A stretch of DNA of 64,000 bases. Source: MAG-120531 sp963934855 (GTDB lineage: Bacteria > Bacteroidota > Bacteroidia > Flavobacteriales > Flavobacteriaceae). Location of the stretch: the NCBI GenBank assembly GCA_963934855.1, contig CAWWAC010000003.1:62001-126000 (forward strand). Direction: 5' to 3'. A program made the translations under genes and the position numbers. Below are positions 35,442 through 45,309 of this stretch, piece after piece (positions within the stretch are counted from its first letter, which is position 1; the number at the start of each line of letters is the position of its first letter). The notes under the pieces were generated by a model. It did not search any database. It was given only the letters and a program-made list of their open reading frames with translations, and had not been told where the DNA came from.

Positions 35442-36008
35442 ATGTCTTTTCAAGAAGCTTTAAAAAAATCAAAAGAAGTGTTAGAGGCTGGTGGCCTTAT
35501 CCTTTACCCCACAGACACCCTTTGGGGTATTGGCTGTGACGCTAGCAACCCAGAGGCAGTGGCTAAAATTTACGCCTTAAAAAAAAGAGAAGATGCAAAA
35601 GGGCTTATTTGTTTGGTGGCCCATGTGGCCATGTTAGAGCGGCATGTAAAAATGGTTCCAGAAGCGGCTTATGATATTATAGACCTCAGTACAAAGCCTA
35701 CTACCATTATTTATGACGAACCCCGTGGGGTAGCCAAAAATTTAATTGGCCCAGACAACAGCCTTGGTATTAGGGTGGCATCTGACAAATTTTGTCAGTA
35801 TTTAACACAGAATCTAAAGCGCCCCTTGGTGTCAACATCGGCCAATTTGGCCGGAGCTCCAAGCCCTAAAAATTTCCAAGAAATAAGTCCTGAGATTTTA
35901 AAAGGTGTAGACTATATAGTACCTTTGGAGCCTGAAAATAACAACAATTCTCCCTCTACCATTATTAAGCTGTCTAACAGCGGATTAGTAAAAGTGATTA
36001 GACCATAA
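35442..36008 (+). CDS. L-threonylcarbamoyladenylate synthase (Sua5/YrdC/TsaC)
   Basis: Makes threonylcarbamoyl-AMP from threonine, bicarbonate and ATP for the t6A37 modification of ANN-decoding tRNAs. The 188 residues have the family pattern GGLILYPTDTLWGIGCDA (about 17-34), KIYALKKRED with the KxR motif, and LVSTSANLAGAPSP (about 129-142). It has the short YrdC form without the Sua5 domain. It is followed two bases later by the CCA-adding enzyme gene, another tRNA-maturation function, so the pair is probably co-transcribed. Confidence 0.93.
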   Translation: MSFQEALKKSKEVLEAGGLILYPTDTLWGIGCDASNPEAVAKIYALKKREDAKGLICLVAHVAMLERHVKMVPEAAYDIIDLSTKPTTIIYDEPRGVAKNLIGPDNSLGIRVASDKFCQYLTQNLKRPLVSTSANLAGAPSPKNFQEISPEILKGVDYIVPLEPENNNNSPSTIIKLSNSGLVKVIRP

Positions 36009-36010
36009 AT

Positions 36011-37447
36011 ATGACTAAAAACGGGCATAGCCAGGCATTATTACACCCTATTTTCCAAACCTTGTCTGCCTGTGCAGATGAACTGGGCTGTGACGCCTAT
36101 GTGATTGGTGGTTTTGTAAGAGACTACCTTTTAAAAAGAGGTACCCCAAAAGATATAGATATTGTGGTAGTAGGCAGTGGCATAGCCTTGGCTAAAAAAT
36201 TATCTGAAAAACTTCCGGGCCACCCAGAGGTGACCGTCTTTAAAAACTACGGTACCGCCATGCTTAAATATGAAGATTTGGTACTAGAGTTTGTTGGGGC
36301 TAGAAAAGAGAGTTACAGGGCGGAAAGCAGAAACCCTGTGGTAGAAGACGGAAGCCTTCAAGATGACCAAAACAGAAGAGATTTTACTATAAATGCGCTG
36401 GCTATTGCGCTCAATAAAGACCAATTTGGTGTGCTTATAGATCCGTTTAATGGGTTAGAGGCACTAGAAAACAAACGCATAGAAACGCCGCTTAAGCCAG
36501 ATGAAACTTATAGTGATGACCCCCTTAGAATGCTGAGAGCTATTAGATTTGCCAGCCAACTAAATTTTAAAATAGAGGCAGAATCCTTAGCAGCCATTAA
36601 CAGAAACAAGGAGAGAATTTCTATAATATCTAATGAGAGAATTGTAGACGAAATCAATAAAATGATATCTAGTGACACCCCTATCCTAGGCTTTTCTCTG
36701 ATGCATAAAACAGGCTTACTGCCCTTAATAATGCCAGAGCTTACTGCACTAGAGGGAATAGAAGAAGTAGAAGGGCAAAAACACAAAGATAATTTCTGGC
36801 ACACCTTAGAGGTGCTAGAGAATATTTCTAAAAACACAGACAATTTATGGCTGAGATGGGCCGCCTTACTGCACGATATTGGCAAGGCACCCACCAAACG
36901 TTTTGATAAAAAAATAGGTTGGACCTTTCATGGGCATGAATATATTGGCTCTAAAATGGTGCATAAACTCTTTAAAAGGCTTCATATGCCTTTAAATGAA
37001 AAAATGAAGTTTGTCCAAAAAATGGTGCTCATGAGTTCAAGACCTATTGTACTGGCAGAAGATTTTGTGACAGATGCAGCGGTGAGGAGATTGGTTTTTG
37101 AAGCTGGAGCACATGTAGATGACCTTATGACACTCTGTGAGGCAGATATTACCACTAAAAATCCTTATAAAAAAAAGAAGTATAAAAGCAATTTTTTGCT
37201 AGTCAGGCAAAAAATTGATGAAGTAGAGGCTAGAGATCACATCAGAAATTTTCAGCCCCCCGTGAGTGGAGAAGAAATTATGGAGACTTTTAATTTAAAG
37301 CCCTCTAAAGAAATTGGAATGATCAAAGAAGCTATTAAAGAGGCCATTTTAGAAGGAGAAATCCCTAATGAATACAATGCAGCTCACGCTTTTATGATAA
37401 AAAAAGGAGCGGCACTAGGGCTCAAAAATATCTTGACAACTAACTAA
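36011..37447 (+). CDS. CCA tRNA nucleotidyltransferase / poly(A) polymerase family with HD domain
   Basis: Adds or repairs the 3' CCA of tRNA. 478 residues: the nucleotidyltransferase head with VIGGFVRDYLL (31-41) and the two catalytic aspartates in KDIDIVV (D48, D50), the RRDFTINALAI motif B (about 127-137), the DPLRMLRAIRFA motif, and an HD phosphohydrolase domain (WAALLHDIGKAPTKRF, about 284-299). The length and HD domain are typical for Bacteroidota. It is linked to the tRNA t6A gene upstream, and heme A synthase starts one base after the stop. Confidence 0.93.
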   Translation: MTKNGHSQALLHPIFQTLSACADELGCDAYVIGGFVRDYLLKRGTPKDIDIVVVGSGIALAKKLSEKLPGHPEVTVFKNYGTAMLKYEDLVLEFVGARKESYRAESRNPVVEDGSLQDDQNRRDFTINALAIALNKDQFGVLIDPFNGLEALENKRIETPLKPDETYSDDPLRMLRAIRFASQLNFKIEAESLAAINRNKERISIISNERIVDEINKMISSDTPILGFSLMHKTGLLPLIMPELTALEGIEEVEGQKHKDNFWHTLEVLENISKNTDNLWLRWAALLHDIGKAPTKRFDKKIGWTFHGHEYIGSKMVHKLFKRLHMPLNEKMKFVQKMVLMSSRPIVLAEDFVTDAAVRRLVFEAGAHVDDLMTLCEADITTKNPYKKKKYKSNFLLVRQKIDEVEARDHIRNFQPPVSGEEIMETFNLKPSKEIGMIKEAIKEAILEGEIPNEYNAAHAFMIKKGAALGLKNILTTN

Positions 37448-37448
37448 T

Positions 37449-38468
37449 ATGGAAAAGCGTTTTTACCGTTTTGCAAAGCTGAGTTTAATATTGGTGTATT
37501 TAGTAATTGTGGCCGGAGCACTGGTGAGAATGACTGGCAGTGGCATGGGTTGCCCAGACTGGCCTAAATGCTTTGGGTATTACATTCCCCCTACCAATGT
37601 GGAGACCCTTATGTGGTCTACAGACAGGGCTTTTGAAAAGGGCCAGGTCATTATTTATGAAAAAGAATTGCTGGTAGCCCAGTCAGATTTTACAACTGGA
37701 GCAAGTATTAATTTATCTCTTTGGGAACCTTATACCAAACACGCTTATGCCGTCTTTAATCCCTACCATACTTGGATAGAGTTCTTAAACAGATTGGTGG
37801 GGGCTATAGCAGGACTTGCTACTTTAGTGCTGGCTGTTTTGAGTCTCAAGTATTGGAAGAAAAACAAAACAATAACGCTGCTCTCCTTTGGGGTGGTCTT
37901 AGCCATGGGCTTTCAGGCCTGGTTGGGAGCTACGGTAGTGTATTCTGTATTAGCCCCTGCTAAAATAACCACTCATATGCTCATGGCGCTGGCCATTGTA
38001 GCGGCGCTTATCCTTTTAATGGTAAAAGCAGCTCCTTTAGAAAAAAAACAAAAATACAAGGGTGTATTCCACAAAAGTATAGCAGCATTGGTTGTGATTG
38101 TTCTGGTTCAAATTACCTTTGGCACCCAAGTGAGAGAATTTGTGGACCAGCAGTTAGAGGCTGGAGTGGCAAAGTCTCATTGGCTTTTGTATCCTACTTG
38201 GATTTTTTATCTGCACAGGTCTTTTTCTATACTGCCCTTATTTCTAACACTTTATGCCTTTTGGATAAATAAAAAAGAAGGCCTAGGTTTTGCAAAGATT
38301 CGCTGGATTTTAGGTCTTATGTTAGTGGCCGTTTTTAGTGGAATGGCTATGTATTATATAGACTTCCCTTGGGGCACACAGCCTTTGCATTTGGTCATTG
38401 CTTCCCTGCTTTTTGGATGCTTATTCTATGTGTTTCTAGAGAGTAGAAATACAGTAAAAAACACTTAA
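37449..38468 (+). CDS. ctaA: Heme A synthase (COX15/CtaA)
   Basis: Integral membrane oxygenase that converts the methyl group of heme O to formyl, giving heme A for cytochrome c oxidase. 339 residues with about eight transmembrane helices. The conserved N-terminal GALVRMTGSGMGCPDWPKCFG region (about 22-42) and histidine-bearing motifs (HTWIEFLNRLVG, TTHMLMA, YLHRSF, PLHLVIA) are intact. It is nearly contiguous with the upstream tRNA genes. No other oxidase gene is in the window. Confidence 0.94.
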   Translation: MEKRFYRFAKLSLILVYLVIVAGALVRMTGSGMGCPDWPKCFGYYIPPTNVETLMWSTDRAFEKGQVIIYEKELLVAQSDFTTGASINLSLWEPYTKHAYAVFNPYHTWIEFLNRLVGAIAGLATLVLAVLSLKYWKKNKTITLLSFGVVLAMGFQAWLGATVVYSVLAPAKITTHMLMALAIVAALILLMVKAAPLEKKQKYKGVFHKSIAALVVIVLVQITFGTQVREFVDQQLEAGVAKSHWLLYPTWIFYLHRSFSILPLFLTLYAFWINKKEGLGFAKIRWILGLMLVAVFSGMAMYYIDFPWGTQPLHLVIASLLFGCLFYVFLESRNTVKNT

Positions 38469-38502
38469 AAGATTTACCTTCACCACATAAAATACAGTTA
38501 AT

Positions 38503-39039
38503 ATGGTTTATAAAATTAGGATTATCCTAGACGCAAAAGAAGATATTTTTAGAGACATTGCGGTAGATCAAAGCACCCATCTTGAAGATTTACACAACAC
38601 CATTTGCCAGTCATTTGGTTTTGCAGGCCATGAAATGGCTAGTTTTTATACCTGTGACGAGGAGTGGAACCAAGATTTGGAGATAGCCCTATTTGACTTA
38701 AGTGAAGAGACAGATACCCAATTAATGGCCAACACCAAACTAGAGGATGTGATGGACCAAGCTGCTACAAAACTCATATACGTGTATGATTTCTTTTCTA
38801 TGTGGACCTTTTTTGTAGAGCTGGCAGATGTTACAGAGCCTGAGCCAGGGCAAAGTTTGCCTGAACTGCTATTTAGCTTTGGTGAATTGCCAGAAACACC
38901 ACCTGAAAAAATATTTGAAGCCAAAAAAGAAGATGCCATGGATTTCAATGAGGACTTAGATGATGACGATGACTACGGAGACGGTTACTCTTCTAACGGA
39001 GACTATGAAGACTTGGACTTTGATGAAAACTGGAATTAA
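38503..39039 (+). CDS. pRiA4b ORF-3-like family protein with acidic tail
   Basis: 178 residues. The first 110 residues (beginning MVYKIRIILDAKEDIFRDI, with THLEDLHNTICQSFGF and YVYDFFSMWTFFVEL) match the plasmid pRiA4b ORF-3 family, often annotated as IS1096 passenger-like proteins. The biochemical role is unknown. The last 50 residues are almost entirely acidic (runs of Asp and Glu), suggesting a disordered tail. No transposase or repeats lie nearby, so here it appears to be a resident chromosomal gene. Confidence 0.8.
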   Translation: MVYKIRIILDAKEDIFRDIAVDQSTHLEDLHNTICQSFGFAGHEMASFYTCDEEWNQDLEIALFDLSEETDTQLMANTKLEDVMDQAATKLIYVYDFFSMWTFFVELADVTEPEPGQSLPELLFSFGELPETPPEKIFEAKKEDAMDFNEDLDDDDDYGDGYSSNGDYEDLDFDENWN

Positions 39040-39138
39040 GTTTTTAGTTTATAGGCTACATCAATTATAAATTAGGCCCTTTGCCCAACTCTCTTTTCAA
39101 TATTACAAAAAACACTTAAACACCTCTTATTTTTCCAA

Positions 39139-40200
39139 ATGATCAATCTATACGGCGCTCAAATTGAAAGCATTTCTATCCATAAAGTTGGAAATAAAAA
39201 TAAAAATGAATCTCTTTTTATCTCTGCGGCGCCCCACCACTTAAATGATGAAACCACTGGGCTTTTAAAAGAGTATTTCTTTAAACCTTTTAGAGAAAAA
39301 GAAGAGAGTTACTACCAGTTTACTCATGAAGCAGACCTCAGCTTTAACCCGCTCTATGAAATTTCACAGACCGTCTTTGAAAACCCTAAGGGGGTTCATG
39401 AAGCGTCTGCTAAAATTGCACAGCATTTATTTGATCAGTCCAAGCACCCCCATATTAAGAGTGGTGAATTGTACGTCACTTATATTACAGGGATTTTACT
39501 AGACAACGTTAAAACAGACGCCATAGGAATTTTTAAAAGTGAGCTTAAACAAGATTTTATTCAGTTTGAGCAGCAACAGGACGCCTTAGAAATATTAGTT
39601 CAGCAGGGCATTAATATTAACAAGCTGGACAAGGGGTGCCTTTTATTTAATACAGAAGCAGAAGCTGGGTATAAAATTCTTTCTATAGACAGCAATAGGT
39701 ATGACACCAAGTATTGGCTGGAGCAATTTTTAGGAGTAGGGGTGCTTACAGACAATAATTTTTACACCAAAAGTTACCTTAAATTTTGTCAGAATTTTGC
39801 TAAAGACGTGGTCTTACCAGCAGAAGACAAGCAACAAGAGGTATTGTTTATGAACAGAGCTGTAAACCACTTTGCTAAAAACAATAGTTTTGAGGAGACC
39901 AATTTTATGAATGACGTCATTGACAACCCTGCCCTCATTCCTGAGTTTAAGCACTATAAGGTAGAGAAAGGTCCTAAGTACAGCATAGAAGATGTGTCTT
40001 CTTTTGACATTGCTAATAAGGCTGTTTCTCAGGCCAGAAAGAGTATAAAAAATGTCATTTACCTAGATACCAATATCCAAATTAAATTAGATTTTATCAA
40101 TCCTGACTCTGCAGAAAAGTTTGTAGAAAAAGGTTGGGATGAAGAAAAAGGCATGTTCTACTATTTGGTGTATTTTAACAAAGAGCAGAAAGGGAACTAG
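39139..40200 (+). CDS. Nucleoid-associated protein, NdpA/YejK family
   Basis: 353 residues matching the 37-kDa nucleoid-associated protein family across its length (IESISIHKVGNKNKNESLFIS at the start; PHIKSGELYVTYITGILLDN; SIDSNRYDTKYWLEQFLGV near 185-205; NFAKDVVLP). E. coli YejK binds DNA and topoisomerase IV; in this phylum the role has not been established. The start is an ATG with no clear promoter. It is convergent with the unrecognised gene at 40.2-41.3 kb, 49 bp apart. Confidence 0.85.
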   Translation: MINLYGAQIESISIHKVGNKNKNESLFISAAPHHLNDETTGLLKEYFFKPFREKEESYYQFTHEADLSFNPLYEISQTVFENPKGVHEASAKIAQHLFDQSKHPHIKSGELYVTYITGILLDNVKTDAIGIFKSELKQDFIQFEQQQDALEILVQQGININKLDKGCLLFNTEAEAGYKILSIDSNRYDTKYWLEQFLGVGVLTDNNFYTKSYLKFCQNFAKDVVLPAEDKQQEVLFMNRAVNHFAKNNSFEETNFMNDVIDNPALIPEFKHYKVEKGPKYSIEDVSSFDIANKAVSQARKSIKNVIYLDTNIQIKLDFINPDSAEKFVEKGWDEEKGMFYYLVYFNKEQKGN

Positions 40201-40249
40201 AAAATTCTTTAGGCCGCTTATACCTCAGCAACCCTAATGCCTCATTGTA

Positions 40250-41329
40250 TTACAATTTAATACGCTGTTCTATAATTTGGCGCATGCTCACGTTTTCATA
40301 GTTTCTCTTTACAAAGTCTAAGGTTAAATGTAAGACTGTGCCCATATTGGTAGCCTCCTTAAACTCAATGTCTTGGGTGAGGTCAAAAATAGATGCTTTA
40401 AGTCTTTCAACATGGTGAGGCAAAGAAATGGTGTCTATTTTAGCAATAGCAAGTAATTCAGAAATGCGGTCTTCAAAACTCATAAAACGTTTGGCTACTA
40501 TAGAGCGCTCTTCTAAAATGTATTGTTCTATAGAATGCTCCTGAAGCTTTTCCTTTACCAGCTCCACCATTTTAATGTTTTCTTTAAAAAACTGAGGCCT
40601 GTAAATTTTTAAATTCCCCTCAAAGCTTTGCTGATCAAAATCAATGGCTCTTATTTTGTAGACAATATGGTCAAAATCATGGGTGGGCACAATCACATAA
40701 TTATAAGAGCGCATATCTCCTAAAAGTCTAATCATACATCGCTCATTAAACTTTACAAATTCTTTTGCCAACTGAGATTTCTCAGACGCTGTACAATCTG
40801 GTAACATTTCCTTTATAAAAACATCTCCAGGTATTCCAGAAATATGCTCTTCTATGAGGGTGTCTTTATACACTAAAAAGTTTAGGTTATAGGGAGATAA
40901 AATATGCTCTAGCTCTAAACCGTAGACCCTAGAAGCATCTGTCTTCTTAATGTAAAAATACATGAAGTTATCATTTAGAATGTTTCTAATCTTAATTCTA
41001 AAAGGCTTTGAATTTCCAAAAGTACAAAAGTCTACTGCGTCTATATTTAGGAAAGGAACCAGGCTATCTCCTCCATCTGAATGCAAAATAGAATACACCT
41101 TTTTTAAACTTAAATCTATTTCTTCCCGGTCGTACTCTGAATAAAATACCCGCACCCAAAGCGTGTCTACATCTTTGCTATCATAGACCACCACAGAGCC
41201 TTGAAAACGCAAAAGATCGTCGTAAAAAATAGGTATCTCACTATTTCTGCTATAGCGTTTTAAGTATGTGTTTAATTCATCACTCACTGGAAAGGCTGGT
41301 TTCTTTTTAGACATCATCTTTTCAGACAT
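40250..41329 (-). CDS. Conserved protein of unknown function
   Basis: About 359 residues, soluble, without signal or membrane segments. I do not recognise the family. Notable stretches are FNERCMIRLLGDMRSYNYVIVPT (about 200-220), and YKIRAIDFDQQSFEGN (about 230-245), where a GD...N and an IDFDQ motif about 25 residues apart recall the catalytic and metal-binding loops of kinase-like folds; this is only a suggestion. The C-terminal 100 residues look helical. The start is uncertain: an ATG at 41327-41329 or a TTG at 41360-41362 adding eleven residues. It is flanked by the NdpA-like gene and an ABC exporter with no functional hint. Confidence 0.7.
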   Translation of the reverse strand: MSEKMMSKKKPAFPVSDELNTYLKRYSRNSEIPIFYDDLLRFQGSVVVYDSKDVDTLWVRVFYSEYDREEIDLSLKKVYSILHSDGGDSLVPFLNIDAVDFCTFGNSKPFRIKIRNILNDNFMYFYIKKTDASRVYGLELEHILSPYNLNFLVYKDTLIEEHISGIPGDVFIKEMLPDCTASEKSQLAKEFVKFNERCMIRLLGDMRSYNYVIVPTHDFDHIVYKIRAIDFDQQSFEGNLKIYRPQFFKENIKMVELVKEKLQEHSIEQYILEERSIVAKRFMSFEDRISELLAIAKIDTISLPHHVERLKASIFDLTQDIEFKEATNMGTVLHLTLDFVKRNYENVSMRQIIEQRIKL

Positions 41330-41412
41330 GAGACGTATTTGTTTTAGTAGTTCTTGTAACAAAATACGGATAAATTAGTCAAATAGTATTAGAACCTTTA
41401 AATAAATAATCA

Positions 41413-42309
41413 TTGGAAACCATCTTAAGCGTATCGGAGCTAACTAAATCTTACGGAAGTCTCATAGCAGTTAAAAAACTGAGCTTTACTATTGAAAAGG
41501 GAAATGTATACGGAATTTTGGGGCCTAACGGGAGTGGAAAATCTACCACCTTAGGAATGGTGCTCAGTGTAGTAAACCCCACTCAAGGAAGTTTTAGTTG
41601 GTTTGGAGGGGCCCTTTCTACACACCAAGCTTTAAAAAAAGTTGGTGCTATTATTGAGCGGCCTAATTTCTATCCGTATATGAGTGCAGTCAAAAACCTT
41701 AGACTGGTGTGTAAAATAAAAGGGGTCTCTGAAAAAACGATAGAAGAAAAACTTGAATTGGTAGGTCTTTTAGACCGTAAAGATTCTCTATTTAGTAGCT
41801 ACTCTTTGGGTATGAAACAGCGCTTGGCCATTGCCTCTGCGCTTTTAAATGATCCAGAAATTCTCATTTTAGATGAGCCTACCAATGGTTTAGACCCACA
41901 GGGAATTCATCAGATTAGAGAGATTATAAAAACCATAGCAGCCAAAGGCACTACCATTTTATTGGCCTCTCACCTCTTAGATGAAGTAGAAAAAGTGTGC
42001 ACCCACGTAGTGGTACTCAGAAAAGGAGAAAAACTGTATGCAGGACCCGTGGCAGACATGCAGTCCAACCACGGTTTTGCGCTATTAAAAACCAGTGATA
42101 TGGGGGCCTTAGAAAACTACCTACAAAGCAGTGAAGACTTTGAGAGAATTAGCACAGAAAACGGACTTTTAAAGGCTTATTTAACCAAACCCATAGCAGC
42201 AGAAACCATTAACAAAAAGCTCATGGACCAACAGATCTTGCTCAGCCATTTGGCCGTTCAAAAAGACAGCCTTGAGTCTCAATTCTTAGCCCTTACTAAA
42301 AACCTATAA
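41413..42309 (+). CDS. ABC transporter ATP-binding protein (ABC-2 exporter type)
   Basis: 298 residues: Walker A GPNGSGKS (about 37-44), signature YSLGMKQRLAIA (about 130-141, degenerate LSGGQ as usual in ABC-2 and BcrA-like ATPases), Walker B ILILDEPTNGLDPQG (about 153-167) and the SHLLDEV H-loop. The roughly 75-residue C-terminal extension is also typical of BcrA-like proteins. The start is a TTG (41413-41415); METILSVSEL is where homologues begin and no ATG is near. It pairs with the permease nine bases downstream. Confidence 0.9.
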   Translation: METILSVSELTKSYGSLIAVKKLSFTIEKGNVYGILGPNGSGKSTTLGMVLSVVNPTQGSFSWFGGALSTHQALKKVGAIIERPNFYPYMSAVKNLRLVCKIKGVSEKTIEEKLELVGLLDRKDSLFSSYSLGMKQRLAIASALLNDPEILILDEPTNGLDPQGIHQIREIIKTIAAKGTTILLASHLLDEVEKVCTHVVVLRKGEKLYAGPVADMQSNHGFALLKTSDMGALENYLQSSEDFERISTENGLLKAYLTKPIAAETINKKLMDQQILLSHLAVQKDSLESQFLALTKNL

Positions 42310-42318
42310 TTCCTAGCC

Positions 42319-43152
42319 ATGAAAAGATTATTACAAATTGAACTCATTAAACTTTGGAACAACAGGGCTAGTAAAGTATTAATTTTTGGATATTTTATTT
42401 TACTGAGCTCTATTGCTCTGGTGGCCGCTATTAAATTTGATATAGGACCCATTAAATTTCACTTGGCAGAACAAGGTATTTTTAACTTTCCGTATATCTG
42501 GCACTTTAATACTTTTATAGCGGCCCTACTTAAAATTTTCTTAGCCATTATTATTGTATCTATGATGGCTAATGAATACACTTATAAAACCATTAAGCAA
42601 AACCTAATAGACGGCCTATCTAAGAAAGAGTTTATTGCTTCTAAATTCTTAACGGTGGTATTTTTCTCATTGATCTCTACCCTTTTTGTGTGCGTTATTT
42701 CCATGATCTTAGGAACTGTTTACTCAGACTATACAGAAATTGGAATTGTACTTACAGACCTTAGGTTTTTAATAGCCTATTTTATTAAGCTCATTGGTTT
42801 TTTCTCTTTTTGTCTCTTTGCTGGGGTTTTAGTTAAACGCTCTGCTTTTGCCCTTGGTTTTTTAATACTCTGGCAAATGTTTGAAGGCTTTATAAGGGGT
42901 GTGATCCGTTGGAAGCTTTTTGATGGAGAAACCACAGACGCTATCATGGGGTTTTTTCCTTTAAATGCTATGTTTAACGTGCTTAAAGAACCCTTTTCTA
43001 GGCTAAGTGCAGTACAGTCTGTAGCCAACCAAATAGGGGAAAAAGTATCCTTAAACTACCAAACTACCCTATTGGAAATGGCTATTGTTATTATTTGGAC
43101 TGCCGTCTTTGTTTGGGGCTCTTATGCCATTGTAAAGAATAGAGATCTGTAA
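42319..43152 (+). CDS. ABC-2 type transporter permease
   Basis: 277 residues with six hydrophobic segments and the N-terminal KRLLQIELIKLWNNRASKVL pattern common to ABC-2 permeases (elbow helix, then TM1). EYTYKTIKQNLIDGLSKKEF after TM2 is a recognisable loop of this family. Together with the upstream ATPase it forms a complete exporter of unknown substrate, in the class of bacitracin/lantibiotic resistance and gliding-type transporters. Nothing in the neighbourhood indicates the cargo. Confidence 0.88.
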   Translation: MKRLLQIELIKLWNNRASKVLIFGYFILLSSIALVAAIKFDIGPIKFHLAEQGIFNFPYIWHFNTFIAALLKIFLAIIIVSMMANEYTYKTIKQNLIDGLSKKEFIASKFLTVVFFSLISTLFVCVISMILGTVYSDYTEIGIVLTDLRFLIAYFIKLIGFFSFCLFAGVLVKRSAFALGFLILWQMFEGFIRGVIRWKLFDGETTDAIMGFFPLNAMFNVLKEPFSRLSAVQSVANQIGEKVSLNYQTTLLEMAIVIIWTAVFVWGSYAIVKNRDL

Positions 43153-43184
43153 GGAATTGTTGTTGTGCTTTTGTACCTTTGGGC

Positions 43185-45173
43185 ATGAAATTTTCACTTG
43201 AATCTCCCTTTAAGCCTACTGGTGACCAACCAGAAGCGATTGCGCAATTGGTGGCTGGCTTAAATGAGGGGACCCGCGCACAGACTTTAGAGGGCGTAAC
43301 AGGTTCTGGTAAAACATTTACAATAGCAAATGTGGTACAGCAAGTGCAACGGCCTACGCTTATTTTAGCTCATAATAAAACATTGGCTGCTCAGTTGTAT
43401 TCTGAGTTTAAACAATTTTTTCCTAACAATGCAGTAGAGTACTTTGTGTCTTACTATGATTATTATCAGCCGGAGGCTTATATACCAACCTCTGGAACCT
43501 ATATAGAGAAAGACCTCTCTATTAATGAAGACATAGAAAAACTGAGATTAAGTACCACTTCTTCCCTCCTATCTGGCAGGCAAGATGTGATTGTAATTGC
43601 TTCTGTTTCTTGCTTGTACGGAATGGGAAACCCAGTAGAGTTTGAAAAGAATGTCGTGAATATTCAAAAAGACCAGGTTATTTCTAGAACCCAATTTTTA
43701 AAGCAGTTGGTCCAAGGACTCTACGCTAGAACTACTGCTGATTTTGTAAATGGAAGTTTTAGGGTAAAGGGTGATGTGGTAGATGTTTTTCCAAGTTATA
43801 CAGACCATGCCATTAGGGTACACTTTTTTGGTGACGAAATTGAAGAGATTGAAGCCTTTGACCCCCTACATAATAAAACGCTGGAGACTTTTGAAAACCT
43901 GAGGATTTTCCCTGCCAATATGTTTGTGAGTTCTCCAGATATTTTGCAAAATGCCATACACAGCATTCAAGAAGACATGGTAAAACAAGTAGACTTTTTT
44001 AAGTCTGAAGGCAAGCATTTAGAGGCCAAAAGACTAGAAGAACGCACCACCTTTGACTTAGAAATGATTCGTGAGTTAGGTTACTGTTCTGGTATTGAAA
44101 ACTACTCTAGATACTTAGATGGCAGGGCACCAGGCACCAGACCTTTTTGCCTGTTAGACTATTTTCCAAAAGATTTTTTAATGGTCATAGATGAGAGTCA
44201 TGTCACCATTCCTCAGGTACACGCCATGTTTGGAGGAGACAGGTCTAGAAAAGAAAATCTGGTGACTTACGGCTTTAGATTGCCGGCTGCTATGGACAAC
44301 AGGCCCTTAAAATTTGAGGAATTTGAAATTCTTACGCCGCAGGTGTTATACGTAAGTGCTACCCCTGCAGATTATGAGTTGAGCGTTTCTGGCGGGGTGG
44401 TGGTAGAACAAATTATTAGGCCAACTGGGCTCTTAGATCCTGTTATTGAAGTGCGCTCCTCTAAGAATCAAATTGATGATTTGGTAGCAGAAATTCATAA
44501 AAGAGTCTCTTTAGATGAAAGGGTGCTGGTGACCACACTTACCAAAAGAATGGCAGAAGAATTGGCCAAATACCTCACTAAAATTGAAGTGCGTTGTAGG
44601 TATGTTCATTCAGATGTAGACACCCTAGAGCGGGTAGAAATCATGCAGGATTTAAGGAAGGGGATTTTTGATGTTCTCATAGGGGTAAACCTTTTAAGAG
44701 AAGGCTTGGATTTACCTGAGGTGTCTTTAGTAGCTATTATAGACGCAGACAAGGAAGGATTTCTAAGAAATGCCAGGTCACTGATACAAACTGTAGGAAG
44801 AGCGGCTAGAAACGTCAATGGAAAAGCCATTATGTATGCAGACAAAGTGACTAAGAGCATGCAAAAAACCATGGACGAAACCCAGTATAGAAGGGAAAAA
44901 CAAATGGCCTATAACAAAGCTCACAACACGGTGCCAAAAGCACTCAATAAAAGTTTAAACAGCGCCCTCACCAAAAATTCAGTCTCTGCTTATCACTTTG
45001 AAAAGGCTGCCATTAGGGCCCAAGAACCAGATCCTAATTATCTAACGGCAGAAGAAAAAGCTAAGATGATTAAAGAAAAGAGAAAGGCTATGGAAAAAGC
45101 GGCTAAAAACCTTGACTTCTTAGAAGCAGCCACCCTTAGAGATCAGATTAAAATGCTGCAAGAAGCGAGCTAG
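43185..45173 (+). CDS. uvrB: Excinuclease ABC subunit UvrB
   Basis: Damage-verification helicase of nucleotide excision repair. 662 residues with Walker A GVTGSGKT (35-42), the beta-hairpin region SYYDYYQPEAYIP (about 90-102), the DESHVTIPQ box (about 334-342), the LREGLDLPEVSLV motif and the C-terminal UVR domain (about 625-660) that contacts UvrC. The ATG at 43185 (MKFSLESPFKPTGDQP) is used; a TTG two codons earlier is part of a chance TACCTTTG sequence. No other uvr gene is present. Confidence 0.97.
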   Translation: MKFSLESPFKPTGDQPEAIAQLVAGLNEGTRAQTLEGVTGSGKTFTIANVVQQVQRPTLILAHNKTLAAQLYSEFKQFFPNNAVEYFVSYYDYYQPEAYIPTSGTYIEKDLSINEDIEKLRLSTTSSLLSGRQDVIVIASVSCLYGMGNPVEFEKNVVNIQKDQVISRTQFLKQLVQGLYARTTADFVNGSFRVKGDVVDVFPSYTDHAIRVHFFGDEIEEIEAFDPLHNKTLETFENLRIFPANMFVSSPDILQNAIHSIQEDMVKQVDFFKSEGKHLEAKRLEERTTFDLEMIRELGYCSGIENYSRYLDGRAPGTRPFCLLDYFPKDFLMVIDESHVTIPQVHAMFGGDRSRKENLVTYGFRLPAAMDNRPLKFEEFEILTPQVLYVSATPADYELSVSGGVVVEQIIRPTGLLDPVIEVRSSKNQIDDLVAEIHKRVSLDERVLVTTLTKRMAEELAKYLTKIEVRCRYVHSDVDTLERVEIMQDLRKGIFDVLIGVNLLREGLDLPEVSLVAIIDADKEGFLRNARSLIQTVGRAARNVNGKAIMYADKVTKSMQKTMDETQYRREKQMAYNKAHNTVPKALNKSLNSALTKNSVSAYHFEKAAIRAQEPDPNYLTAEEKAKMIKEKRKAMEKAAKNLDFLEAATLRDQIKMLQEAS

Positions 45174-45309
45174 ATACCTAGATGTAAAATAGAGCTGCTT
45201 CTATAAATCTATCCTTTTTTAGAATTTATGGTGAGCAGAGAATGATCTTATATTATTAACTACCTTTGGCCTAAAGGGCCAGTGCCTTTTACTTTAACCC
45301 GGACAGTAG

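Noticed and set aside
38503..39039. An insertion-sequence passenger gene indicating a mobile element
   Set aside because: The family is named after mobile-element proteins, but there is no transposase, terminal inverted repeat or target duplication nearby.
43174..43181. TACCTTTG as a promoter for uvrB
   Set aside because: It ends three bases before the ATG, so transcription would begin at or after the start codon, and no TTG is at the -33 position.
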